A stretch of DNA of 64,000 bases, from positions 1 through 64,000 of the forward strand of contig CAMLHQ010000004.1 in the NCBI GenBank assembly GCA_946479785.1, given 5' to 3'. Below are positions 7,590 to 16,321 of the stretch, one piece after another. The notes below the pieces were generated by a model. It was not told the origin of the DNA. It did not search any database and saw only the letters and a list, made by a program, of their open reading frames with translations. This DNA is from an uncultured Nitrospira sp. Its GTDB lineage: Bacteria > Nitrospirota > Nitrospiria > Nitrospirales > Nitrospiraceae. The position numbers were made by a program, and so were the translations under genes. Every line of letters starts with the position of its first letter. The first letter of the stretch is position 1.

Positions 7590-9197
7590 ATGGAAGGTCT
7601 GTATCAGCTCGAGACCGTCATTCTGTTGCTCGGTGTAGTGCTCGCGCTCACGACAATCGCGCAGAAAATCTTCATTCCCTATCCGATACTCCTGGTCGTC
7701 GGCGGGTTGATTCTGGGCCTCATCCCGGGGCTTCCCACCGTCACGCTGAGTCCCGATCTGGTCTTCCTCGTGTTCTTGCCTCCGATCTTGTGGGCAGCCG
7801 CCTACTTCACGTCATGGCGGGAATTTCACGACAATCTGCGTCCGATCTCGCTGTTGGCGGTGGGGTTGGTGCTGGCGACGACCGCCGCCGTCGCATTCGT
7901 CGCGCGCATGGTATTGCCTGGAATGGGCTGGGCGGAAGCCATTGCACTGGGCGCCATCGTCTCTCCCCCCGATGCCGTGTCGGCGACCGCCATCGGCAAA
8001 CGGTTACACATTCCTCGCCGCGTGGTGGCGATTCTCGAGGGTGAGAGCCTCGTCAATGATGCGACGGCGCTCATCCTCTATCGAACTGCGGTCGTGGCGG
8101 CGGTGGGTGGGCATTTCGCCCTGGGACACACGTTGATAGAATTTGTGTTTGCCGCGGTCGCCGGCGTGGCGATCGGCATTGGCGTCGCCATGGTGACCCG
8201 CTGGGCCATGTGTGCCGCAGGAGATAGTTTTACCGAGATCGCGATTACGCTATTGGCGCCATACGTGGCCTGGGTCCTGGGCGAGCTGACGCATGCGTCT
8301 GCGGTGCTGGCTTGTGTCGCGGGCGGCCTGCACCTGCGGCAGCATTTCAGCGCCGATGTGTCTGCAGTCACGCGTCTCCAATCCCGCGCGGTGTGGAACT
8401 TACTCGTTTTCGTTCTCAACGGGTTTATCTTTATACTGATCGGCTTGCAGCTCGGTGCCCTTCGTCAAGCGATCCCTGCCGGCTCGCATGCCCCGTTGGT
8501 GATGGCTGGTGTGCTTGTCAGCCTGACGGCTATCCTCGTGCGCCTCGGCTGGGTGCCCCTGGCCGCCCTCATTCCCAGATGGCTGAGCCCATCGCTTCGG
8601 GCCCGCGATCCGCTTCCGGCATGGCCCAATCTCTTCATCATCGGCTGGACGGGGATGCGAGGCATCGTCACGCTCGCTGCCGCCTTGGCGCTGCCTGTCG
8701 CAACGGCAGCCGGGACGCCCTTTCCCTTCCGCGCCGAAATCATCCTGATCAGTTTTTCAGTGATTCTGGCGACGCTGGTGGTGCAAGGCCTCTCGCTGAC
8801 GCCTGTGATCCGCCTCTTGCGGCTCGAAGAAGATCGCGGGTTGGAACGGGAAGAGATGCTGGCGCGTGAACATGCGGCGACAGTGGCGCTGGAACGGCTG
8901 GATGAACTGGCGAGCGAGTCGTGGCTCATGGGCGACCAGGTGGAGCGGCTTCGCCTGCACTATAGCCGACAACTTCGGCGCTTCGCGAAAGGCAGCGCGG
9001 TGGACGCAGACTGTTCGATCGAGGCGGGGGAGGCCTTTCGTCGATTACGCCATGAGACAATCTCTGCCGAACGGGTGGCATTGATTAACCTGCGGAATGA
9101 CGGGACCATCAGCGACGAGGTGCTTCACCGCCTCGAGTATGAACTGGATGTCGAGTCGCTGCGCCTTGGCATTGGTGAGCGTCGTGTGCCGAGGTGA
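7590..9197 (+). CDS. CPA1 family Na+(K+)/H+ antiporter
   Basis: A 535-aa membrane antiporter exchanging monovalent cations for protons. Seen: about 12 hydrophobic segments over residues 1-410, the transport-core motif SPPDAVSATAIGKRL, the downstream GESLVNDATALILY motif typical of bacterial CPA1 proteins, and a C-terminal cytoplasmic helical tail (about residues 415-535) rich in Glu, Arg and Leu. Length is normal for the family. Ion selectivity cannot be read from the sequence. Confidence 0.93.
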   Translation: MEGLYQLETVILLLGVVLALTTIAQKIFIPYPILLVVGGLILGLIPGLPTVTLSPDLVFLVFLPPILWAAAYFTSWREFHDNLRPISLLAVGLVLATTAAVAFVARMVLPGMGWAEAIALGAIVSPPDAVSATAIGKRLHIPRRVVAILEGESLVNDATALILYRTAVVAAVGGHFALGHTLIEFVFAAVAGVAIGIGVAMVTRWAMCAAGDSFTEIAITLLAPYVAWVLGELTHASAVLACVAGGLHLRQHFSADVSAVTRLQSRAVWNLLVFVLNGFIFILIGLQLGALRQAIPAGSHAPLVMAGVLVSLTAILVRLGWVPLAALIPRWLSPSLRARDPLPAWPNLFIIGWTGMRGIVTLAAALALPVATAAGTPFPFRAEIILISFSVILATLVVQGLSLTPVIRLLRLEEDRGLEREEMLAREHAATVALERLDELASESWLMGDQVERLRLHYSRQLRRFAKGSAVDADCSIEAGEAFRRLRHETISAERVALINLRNDGTISDEVLHRLEYELDVESLRLGIGERRVPR

Positions 9198-9258
9198 AAT
9201 CGAATGGCAAGCGCAACATGCCTTCGGCGCGAAGGCGTAAAGCTTATGGGGGGACGAA

Positions 9259-9651
9259 ATGTTTGGACCGATCACACTTCCATTCGGAGCTAAGATGTTG
9301 TTCAACACCGTGACGCTGAAACTGGGCGTCACGTTTGAAGATATTGAATTGGCTGTCGGAGAGCTGTGCAGCGTCGTCAAGGAAACGTACGGGGGCGATA
9401 AAGGCGGGTTTCTCGCAGGGCAAGTGTTCAAATTTTCAGGATTTGTATCAGAAGAAGGATCACTCGCCACATCCAAGACGGCCGAGGATCACTATGTCAT
9501 CGTCACCTATTGGCGCTCGTTTGAGGATCACGAACGGTCACACGCCAATGAACTCTTCAGCAAAAAGTTCTCTGCCCTCGCCGCTATGTGTGCCGAGACC
9601 AAGGAATTGGGCTACGACATGCTCTGGCAAGGTCAGGCTGAACAGCGCTAG
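9259..9651 (+). CDS. Hypothetical protein with ABM-like (dimeric alpha/beta barrel) features
   Basis: 130 aa, soluble. Segments such as YVIVTYWRSFEDHERSHAN and KFSALAAMC resemble antibiotic-biosynthesis-monooxygenase-like ferredoxin-fold proteins, in which a W/F-x-S/D-x-E/H-x-H pattern is common. The N-terminal half (LFNTVTLKLGVTFEDIELAV) fits a strand followed by a helix. The assignment is tentative. GGGGGA lies just upstream of the ATG; a second ATG at 9295 would also fit. Confidence 0.6.
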   Translation: MFGPITLPFGAKMLFNTVTLKLGVTFEDIELAVGELCSVVKETYGGDKGGFLAGQVFKFSGFVSEEGSLATSKTAEDHYVIVTYWRSFEDHERSHANELFSKKFSALAAMCAETKELGYDMLWQGQAEQR

Positions 9652-9671
9652 GCCGTCGTTCGCATGTTCTG

Positions 9672-9899
9672 TTACGAGGCAGGCAGCGCAAAGTACGCAA
9701 CCACTGCCAGGATGGGAGCCCCGATGTACATGACGGTTTTTCCGAAGGCGTCGTATAAGCCGTAACACAGGACGGCCCAGATGAACGTGTAATAGATCGA
9801 ACCAACGCCCCGATAGCTTCCGTGGACGGCTTCTTCGGCCAAGGCGAGGGTTGGCCACCAGGTGACAAATCCGACTATGAATCCCTGTAATGGTCTCAT
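9672..9899 (-). CDS. Small membrane protein (75 aa)
   Basis: ATG at 9899 with GGAAGGAGGAG upstream. Two to three hydrophobic segments: residues about 5-22 (GFIVGFVTWWPTLALA, possibly a signal peptide or first helix), 35-50 (YYTFIWAVLCYGLYDAF) and 55-72 (VMYIGAPILAVVAYFALP). Unknown function. It follows the 64-aa gene at 9941-10135 on the same strand. Confidence 0.65.
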   Translation of the reverse strand: MRPLQGFIVGFVTWWPTLALAEEAVHGSYRGVGSIYYTFIWAVLCYGLYDAFGKTVMYIGAPILAVVAYFALPAS

Positions 9900-9940
9900 A
9901 CGCTCCTCCTTCCGCCAGCCTCGGCCCGCACGCCTCCGTG

Positions 9941-10135
9941 TCAGGCTCCTGGTCGCTCCTGCTCGCGCGCGCACAGTGAGTCGGTTTTCTCGCGCAGCTC
10001 GTTCGCATAGTACGAAATAATTTCGCACTCGTCTTCTGACAGTTCTTTGGTTTGCATCGCCATGCTCAGAAGGCGCTCGCAGTGCTTCATGAACTCTGTC
10101 ACTTCAGTACGCATCTGCCGAAACTCTAAGAACAT
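9941..10135 (-). CDS. Small cytoplasmic hypothetical protein (64 aa)
   Basis: A helical, highly charged short protein (MFLEFRQMRTEVTEFMKHCE) with three cysteines and an acidic middle (SEDECEIISYY). I chose the ATG at 10135 because AGGAA is spaced 7 nt before it; an upstream in-frame start at 10171 exists. No recognised domain. It lies upstream of the small membrane protein gene on the same strand. Confidence 0.55.
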   Translation of the reverse strand: MFLEFRQMRTEVTEFMKHCERLLSMAMQTKELSEDECEIISYYANELREKTDSLCAREQERPGA

Positions 10136-10235
10136 CCGACCATTCCTGACTACTGGGGAAACCCCTGGCATGGCGAACTACCTTGGTACGGCGTCTTCGC
10201 TCTGGTTATGGATAGCATGTCGGCGAATGGCCGCC

Positions 10236-11078
10236 TTAGGCGTGGTGGAGTTTGCGGACGGTGTGGGCGAGATCGTCGAGCTTTGACAACAAGTGACGGC
10301 GTTGAACGGGCGTGGCCATGCGATCGAGAGCCAGCAACAAGCCTTTGAGATGGTGCCGTAATTGGCGGGTGACCTCCAGAAATGAGGGGTCCGTTTCCTG
10401 GTCAATCAGCCAGGCGCGTAATTTATCGGAAGTATCCTGCTGCATCCGCAGCTCCAAGAGCGCGATGAGTTGATCGTTCCGCCGTAGTTGATGGGCATAC
10501 ATGATCGGTACCGTATCGGGAAAGGCCATGGCCAACTCCGTGATCTGCTGCTCCTGCTCATGCGAGACGGGCCCCAGCCATTCACGGACGAGCGCCAGCA
10601 GGCGGTCCTTACGTGCGACGAGCCTTGTCTGCACTGGTTCGCGCAACAAGGCTTCCTGTTCGGCAAGCCGTTTTTGGAGCGCCCGTTGGACGTGCGCCAC
10701 TTGGGGGTCACGGACCAAGCGTAGGAAATCCGCGCCGTCGAGGGCGAAACGCGCCAACAGATCGACACGAAGGTGATCGTACTGCCGGAAGGCCCACTCG
10801 ACATCCTCGCCGGTCAAGCCGCGCTGTATGCGTGCGGCGGCCTGATGGATCACGTCTTCGTATTGGGGGAGCGCATCGTGCCGGTGTCGCTCGAGCAAGG
10901 TGCCTAACCGCGCGGAGACGAATGAGCGTTGTGCACGGGTCAGATCGAAGTACTGATCGACCTGGCGCGTCAGTAGCCAGTCGGCATGGTTGTACAGCAG
11001 CGTACCGGCGCAACCACTGAGGGTCGCTCCAGCAATCAGCCAGAGGCAGAATAGGATGAATCGTATGGCTCGATGCAT
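10236..11078 (-). CDS. DUF6279-type lipoprotein
   Basis: 280 aa with a lipoprotein signal (IAGATLSGC, Cys at about residue 23) and then an all-helical body rich in Arg, Leu and Gln (LLYNHADWLLTRQVDQYFDL, ending HHLKGLLLALDRMA). The motif NHADWLL-x-x-x-D-x-YFDL near the mature N-terminus is typical of the DUF6279 lipoprotein family. Function unknown; probably anchored to the periplasmic face of a membrane. Divergent from prfC. Confidence 0.85.
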   Translation of the reverse strand: MHRAIRFILFCLWLIAGATLSGCAGTLLYNHADWLLTRQVDQYFDLTRAQRSFVSARLGTLLERHRHDALPQYEDVIHQAAARIQRGLTGEDVEWAFRQYDHLRVDLLARFALDGADFLRLVRDPQVAHVQRALQKRLAEQEALLREPVQTRLVARKDRLLALVREWLGPVSHEQEQQITELAMAFPDTVPIMYAHQLRRNDQLIALLELRMQQDTSDKLRAWLIDQETDPSFLEVTRQLRHHLKGLLLALDRMATPVQRRHLLSKLDDLAHTVRKLHHA

Positions 11079-11219
11079 AGTGTTCGGCGATGGAGTGGCC
11101 AATCAGGCTACCACTGGTCCCTGGCCATCTGCTATTCGGCGAGTTCCGTAAGGGCGATCGTCTGCCAGGAGCAATTTTCCAATCCTCCTGGATTGCGGAG
11201 GTGTGGTAAGCTCGCGGCC

Positions 11220-12827
11220 ATGACAATGATCACGACCTCCTTGAAGAGCGAGGTGACGCTCGCGACGGCAAAGCGCCGGACGTTTGCTATCATCAGCCAT
11301 CCGGACGCCGGGAAGACGACACTGACGGAGAAGCTGCTCTTGTACTCCGGGCTTATCCGCACCGCCGGCATGGTACGTGGACGCAAAGGCGGGAAGACGG
11401 CGGCGTCCGACTGGATGGGGATGGAGCAGGAGCGGGGGATTTCGATCACCGCGTCGGCCATGCAGTTTCCGTATAAAGAGGCCGTGATCAATCTGCTCGA
11501 TACGCCGGGCCACCAGGATTTTTCTGAAGATACGTACCGGACCCTGACCGCCGCAGACAGCGCCATTATGGTGATCGACGCGGCGAAAGGCGTCGAGGCT
11601 CAGACCCGCAAACTGTTCGCCGTCTGCCGCATGCGACGTATCCCTGTGCTCACGCTCGTTAACAAGATGGACCTGCCGGGACGGCCGCCATTGGATCTGA
11701 TGACCGAAGTCGAACAGGCGTTGAACATCCATGCCAGCGCCGTGAACTGGCCGATTGGATCGGGCAGCGATTTCGTCGGTATTGTGACGCGAGCCACCAG
11801 CCGTGTGGAACTCTTCAGCAAGACGGCCCATGGCGGCGCCACCAGAGTCAATGTGGACACGATGATGCTGAATGAACTGGCAGGGAGCGGCCGCGTCTCT
11901 CAGGACGTGATGGGCCAAGTCCAACACGATCTGGAACTCCTGGAGATTGCCGGGAACCCTTTTGCCCGCGAACAGTTTTTAGAGGGGGAAGTGACGCCGG
12001 TGTTTTTCGCGTCGGCGCTGACGAACTTCGGCATCGAGAGTTTCCTGGACGCGTTTGTGGCCCTCGCGCCATGTCCTGGCGCGCGAGTGGCCGATGGCGA
12101 CGATGGAACCGAGTTGTCTATCGATCCGATCGAGATGCCGTTCAGCGCGTATGTCTTCAAGCTGCAGGCCAATATGAACCCCAAGCATCGCGACAGCACG
12201 GCCTTTCTGCGAGTGTGTTCCGGCCGATTCGAGCGCGACATGGTGGTGAAGCACCATCGCTTGAACCGTGAAGTGCGGCTCTCCAGACCGCACAGCCTCG
12301 TTGCGCAAGAGCGTAGTACGGTGGAAGAAGCTTTCCCCGGTGACATCATCGGCATCATCAACCCCGGTCTCTTTGCGATCGGCGATACGATCTCGGTCAC
12401 AGGGGGATTCAACTTCAAACCCTTGCCCCAATTCCAACCGGAGATCTTCGCCCGCATTCGTCCGACCGACGTCGGCAAGCGGAAAGCGTTTGACAAGGGA
12501 ATGGAGCAGATGGCGCAAGAAGGTACGGTGCAGATCATGCGCAGCCTGAACGATCTGGAGTCGCTGGTGGCGGCGGTGGGGCGATTGCAGTTCGATGTGT
12601 TGCAGTACCGGTTGCGCCACGAGTATCGCGTGGAGACGGTGCTCGATGTCTTGCCCTTCACCTGCAGCGCCTGGCTGGACGGCGACCCCGCCACCTTCAA
12701 GGCGCCGTCTGCTTCGATGATCGTGAAAGATCAGCGTGGCCGCGTAGTCGTGCTCTTCGGGGATAACCTCATGAAGACGATCGCGCGGGATCGAAACCCG
12801 GACCACACCTTGAAAGACATGGGCTAG
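11220..12827 (+). CDS. prfC: Peptide chain release factor 3
   Basis: RF3, a translational GTPase that recycles RF1/RF2 after termination. 535 aa, normal length. G1 is SHPDAGKTT (about residue 27), the switch region contains GMEQERGISI, G3 is DTPGHQDFSEDTYRTL and G4 is NKMDLPGR. The DFSEDTYRTL wording separates RF3 from EF-G. The C-terminal half (PEIFARIRPTD, VGRLQFDVLQYRL) also matches RF3. The ATG at 11220 is the best start, though its ribosome binding site is weak; ATG 11226 is an alternative. Confidence 0.96.
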   Translation: MTMITTSLKSEVTLATAKRRTFAIISHPDAGKTTLTEKLLLYSGLIRTAGMVRGRKGGKTAASDWMGMEQERGISITASAMQFPYKEAVINLLDTPGHQDFSEDTYRTLTAADSAIMVIDAAKGVEAQTRKLFAVCRMRRIPVLTLVNKMDLPGRPPLDLMTEVEQALNIHASAVNWPIGSGSDFVGIVTRATSRVELFSKTAHGGATRVNVDTMMLNELAGSGRVSQDVMGQVQHDLELLEIAGNPFAREQFLEGEVTPVFFASALTNFGIESFLDAFVALAPCPGARVADGDDGTELSIDPIEMPFSAYVFKLQANMNPKHRDSTAFLRVCSGRFERDMVVKHHRLNREVRLSRPHSLVAQERSTVEEAFPGDIIGIINPGLFAIGDTISVTGGFNFKPLPQFQPEIFARIRPTDVGKRKAFDKGMEQMAQEGTVQIMRSLNDLESLVAAVGRLQFDVLQYRLRHEYRVETVLDVLPFTCSAWLDGDPATFKAPSASMIVKDQRGRVVVLFGDNLMKTIARDRNPDHTLKDMG

Positions 12828-13020
12828 GTCCGTGGCCGTATCAGAATTGATCCGTGGCCGGGTCCGATTAGATTCAGTTTCACCTCATGGGCCGCAAAGA
12901 TTTCCCAGAAAAATTCAGGATGTACGCCTCTTCGAGTAAGGCACATCTCTTGCGAAGTCTTTTCGGCACGGCGGAGTGGGACTCGGCTCCGTCATTGGTT
13001 CATTGCTGAATAGGTGGACA

Positions 13021-14166
13021 TTGGGCATTCGCATTCTGGTGGCAGATGACGACCCGGACATCGTCTTCGCTCTGTCCGAACGGCTTCGCTGGATGGGGCA
13101 CGACGTCGTCACAGCTGGTGACGGGCAAGCGGCGATAGCCGCGGTCGAGTCGCATACCCTTGACCTTGCCATTCTCGATGTCTCAATGCCGTATCTCAAC
13201 GGGATCGAGGCGCTCAAACGCATCAGAAAGCGCTGGCCGACTCTCCCGGTTGTCGTGGTGACCGCCTATGGGACGATCCGACTGGCGGTGGAGGCCATGA
13301 AAGAAGGCGCTGTCGACTTCATTACCAAGCCGTTTGAGCAGGGGCAGATCGATCTTATCGTGACGGCGATTGTTGAACGGATGGCGCAACGGGTGGACAT
13401 CACTCAATTGATGGGGGAGATCACTCACGATGTCAAGAATCTATTGATGCCGCTGGTCGTGGGAACCGATCTCCTGGCGGAGGAAATCGACGACCTGTTC
13501 AAGAACCTTCCGGAGATGAAGAAGGCTCAGGCCGAGCAAAGCCATCTGGTCTGCGACGAGGTCATCGCCTTGCTTCAAAATACCTCCAGGCGTATTCAGG
13601 ACCGCATGAAAACCATCGCTGATTATGCAGCTTTGACGCGCATTTCGCAGAAATTCGAGTCATGTCGAATCCAGAAGATTGCGGAGAGCGTCGTGAAGTC
13701 GTTGCATGCGTTGGCGGAGCACAACCATGTCTCGCTGACGATCGAGGGGCTTCACACGTTGCCGGCGATCAAGGGAGACGAGGCGCGCCTGTATTCGCTC
13801 CTGTATAATCTGGTCAACAATGCGATTCCCGAGGTCCCTCCCCATGGCTCTGTCACCATCGGCGGGTCTCGATGCACCGGCGATGATTTCATTGAGATCT
13901 ATGTCAAGGATACGGGCAACGGGATGTCCCCCGAAGTGAGGGACAGTCTCTTCACGAACCGATTGGTGAGCACAAAGACGGGGGGCACGGGATTGGGCAC
14001 GAAGATCGTCAGAGATGTCGTCGAGATGCACGGAGGACGAATCGCCGTCCAGACTGAGTTAGGGAAGGGGACCACGTTCCAGATTTGTTTGCCGATTGAG
14101 GCCACGGACTTCCGGCATTCCTCGGAAATACCCGCGCCAGCCGCAGCGAATCGGGCAGCCCTATAG
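13021..14166 (+). CDS. Receiver domain-histidine kinase fusion (REC-HisKA-HATPase)
   Basis: About 381 aa. N-terminal receiver domain: IRILVADDDPD, phospho-acceptor Asp in LAILDVSMPY, conserved T in VVVTAYG and K in ITKPFE. A kinase core follows, with H-box EITHDVKNLLMPL, N-box LLYNLVNNAIPEV, G1 DTGNGMS and G2 GGTGLGTKIV. There is no sensor or membrane segment, so it is cytoplasmic and probably receives phosphate or another signal through its own receiver. TTG at 13021 puts the REC domain at the very N-terminus; a GTG at 12976 would add 15 residues. No partner regulator lies adjacent. Confidence 0.9.
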   Translation: MGIRILVADDDPDIVFALSERLRWMGHDVVTAGDGQAAIAAVESHTLDLAILDVSMPYLNGIEALKRIRKRWPTLPVVVVTAYGTIRLAVEAMKEGAVDFITKPFEQGQIDLIVTAIVERMAQRVDITQLMGEITHDVKNLLMPLVVGTDLLAEEIDDLFKNLPEMKKAQAEQSHLVCDEVIALLQNTSRRIQDRMKTIADYAALTRISQKFESCRIQKIAESVVKSLHALAEHNHVSLTIEGLHTLPAIKGDEARLYSLLYNLVNNAIPEVPPHGSVTIGGSRCTGDDFIEIYVKDTGNGMSPEVRDSLFTNRLVSTKTGGTGLGTKIVRDVVEMHGGRIAVQTELGKGTTFQICLPIEATDFRHSSEIPAPAAANRAAL

Positions 14167-14760
14167 AGATGGCCTCGTCGATTTCATCAAGCTGTCCGCT
14201 TGAGGCGGGAGAAACCCCAGATAGCCACGGTGCCGTTCGGCGAGTTCCAGCACGGTGAAGGGTTGGCCATCGACGATTTCGGGGGATGAAAAAATTTGCC
14301 GGAGCTGTCCGCCGGATCCGCCCACGATGTTGCCGGCGAACACCACGCCGTTTTTCTTCAGCCGTTCGACCGCCTTATCGATATCTTCGACCCGCACGGC
14401 GACATGATGGAATACCTGGTCGCCGAAGGTCGTCACCCAACCGGGAATAATACTCGACTTGCCGCGATCGTCCCCATAGGCCTGATCGACAAAGAGGGCG
14501 GGATAGCCCGACTTCCGATACACTTTCGCATACCAATCGTCGTACTGAAGGGTTTCGTCATAGGCATAGCCGAGGGCGACAAATTGTGTGGCTCTCCGGT
14601 CGATATCGAGCGTGCGTAACGTCACGTGGTCGACGACCGGATAGAAGCCGACTCCCGCGTCGTCGAGCAGGCCTTTCAGGATTTTGGCCGCGCGGTTGCG
14701 CGCCACATATTCCGTGACCATCCGTTCCAGTAATCCATCGAGCTCACGATTCGTATCCAT
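14161..14760 (-). CDS. VOC-fold metalloprotein, candidate dioxygenase in lysine degradation
   Basis: 199 aa. Possible metal ligands of the vicinal-oxygen-chelate type: His in VVDHVTLRTLD, His in VFHHVAVRVEDIDKAVERL and Glu in FTVLELAERH. The DHVTLRTLD segment is reminiscent of DUF1338/HglS 2-oxoadipate dioxygenases, but the protein is much shorter than those. It follows the aminoadipate semialdehyde dehydrogenase gene by 31 nt on the same strand, so a step after 2-aminoadipate or 2-oxoadipate is plausible. That function is inference. ATG at 14760 has an AAGGGA Shine-Dalgarno sequence. Confidence 0.7.
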   Translation of the reverse strand: MDTNRELDGLLERMVTEYVARNRAAKILKGLLDDAGVGFYPVVDHVTLRTLDIDRRATQFVALGYAYDETLQYDDWYAKVYRKSGYPALFVDQAYGDDRGKSSIIPGWVTTFGDQVFHHVAVRVEDIDKAVERLKKNGVVFAGNIVGGSGGQLRQIFSSPEIVDGQPFTVLELAERHRGYLGFLPPQADSLMKSTRPSL

Positions 14761-14791
14761 ACGATCCCTTTCGTGGCAGGATGCTGACGAC

Positions 14792-16321
14792 TTACGATTT
14801 GAATTTAATGCCCTGAGCCAGCGGTAGCTCGGTCCCCCAGTTGACGGTATTGGTTTGCCGCCGCATATAGGCTTTCCAGGCGTCCGAGCCGGCCTCGCGT
14901 CCGCCACCTGTTTCTTTTTCTCCGCCAAAAGCACCGCCGATCTCGGCTCCGGAGGTGCCGATATTGATGTTCGCGATGCCGCAATCGCTGCCCGCCGCCG
15001 AGAGAAACCGTTCGCCGTGCCGCAAATCGTTGGTGAACATTGCGGAGGACAAGCCTTGGGGAACGCCGTTCTGTATCGCGACGGCCTCGTCCAGCGTGCG
15101 GAAGGTCATCGCAAAGAGAATGGGCGCAAACGTCTCTCGTTGAACGATCGGCCAGTGCGGCTGTGCTCGGACGATCGTGGGTTCGACGAAGTGGCCCGGG
15201 CGAGCGAGGACCTGGCCGCCATAGAGGATTTCGCCGCCTTCTTTCTTGATTTCATCGATTGCCGCACGGTAGGTCTCTACGGCGACGTGATCGATGAGGG
15301 GGCCGAGCAGGACGTCCGAGTCCAACGGATTGCCGATGCGAACCTGTCGATAGGCCTTCACCAGTTTGCCGAGTAATTCCTCCGCGCGCGATTCATGGAC
15401 CAGCAGACGCCTTGTGGTTGTGCAGCGCTGGCCGGCGGTGCCGACGGCTCCGAACAGGATCGCTCGCACCGCCATATCGATGTCCGCGCTTTCATCGACG
15501 ATCACGGCGTTGTTGCCGCTCAGTTCCAGGAGCGTCCGTCCCAGCCGATGGCCGACAAGAGACGCCACATGCCGGCCGACCGGTACCGAACCGGTAAACG
15601 AAATCAGCGGTAGTCTGCTGTCCTGCACCATGGCTTCGGCGAGCGCCGCCTGATCGGTGATGAAGAGCGAGAAAATCCCGGAATAGCCTTGCTGGTCCAT
15701 CACCTGGTTGCAGATCTGTTGGACGGCGACGGCGCAGAGCGGTGCCTTGGGGGACGGCTTCCAGATGACCGTATCACCGGCAATGGCGGCTAAGAATGCA
15801 TTCCACGCCCAGACGGCGACGGGAAAATTAAAGGCGGTGATTACGCCGACCGGTCCGAGTGGATGCCACTGCTCGCTCATTCGGTGGGCGGGGCGTTCAG
15901 ATTGCATCGTAGCCCCGTAGAGCATGCGCGATTGGCCGACCGCAAAGTCAGCCATATCGATCATCTCCTGCACTTCGCCGTCGCCTTCGGCTTTGATCTT
16001 GCCGACCTCGAGAGAGACCAACGTGCCGAGTTGATCTTTTTTCTCTCGCAAGGCTTGCCCGATCAGGCGGACGAGCTCTCCGCGTTTGGGAGCCGGCACC
16101 ATGCGCCAGCTGCTAAACACTTCAAGCGATTGTTTCGTAATGTGCTCGTAATCATCGGCAGAACAGGGACGTACCGCGGCAATCACTTCACCTGTCGCCG
16201 GGTTGATGGATTGGAGCAACGGGCCGGCGGCCTGGTCCGACCACCATTGTTTTCCAATGCTGCCACCGGAATTGACCGCTTGAATTCCCAGGTTCTTGAG
16301 GGCGGCGTGAACGGTACTCAT
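14792..16321 (-). CDS. ALDH7-type aldehyde dehydrogenase, probable aminoadipate-semialdehyde dehydrogenase
   Basis: A 509-aa NAD-dependent aldehyde dehydrogenase. Catalytic Cys lies in GTAGQRCTTTRRL and the general-base Glu in LLELSGNNAV; the cofactor region includes FNFPVAVWAWN. The NINIGTSGAEIGGAFGGEKE segment near the C-terminus is characteristic of the ALDH7/AASADH (antiquitin, AmaB) branch. It converts 2-aminoadipate 6-semialdehyde to 2-aminoadipate. Its start overlaps the stop of the upstream dehydrogenase by 4 bp, indicating translational coupling. Confidence 0.92.
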   Translation of the reverse strand: MSTVHAALKNLGIQAVNSGGSIGKQWWSDQAAGPLLQSINPATGEVIAAVRPCSADDYEHITKQSLEVFSSWRMVPAPKRGELVRLIGQALREKKDQLGTLVSLEVGKIKAEGDGEVQEMIDMADFAVGQSRMLYGATMQSERPAHRMSEQWHPLGPVGVITAFNFPVAVWAWNAFLAAIAGDTVIWKPSPKAPLCAVAVQQICNQVMDQQGYSGIFSLFITDQAALAEAMVQDSRLPLISFTGSVPVGRHVASLVGHRLGRTLLELSGNNAVIVDESADIDMAVRAILFGAVGTAGQRCTTTRRLLVHESRAEELLGKLVKAYRQVRIGNPLDSDVLLGPLIDHVAVETYRAAIDEIKKEGGEILYGGQVLARPGHFVEPTIVRAQPHWPIVQRETFAPILFAMTFRTLDEAVAIQNGVPQGLSSAMFTNDLRHGERFLSAAGSDCGIANINIGTSGAEIGGAFGGEKETGGGREAGSDAWKAYMRRQTNTVNWGTELPLAQGIKFKS

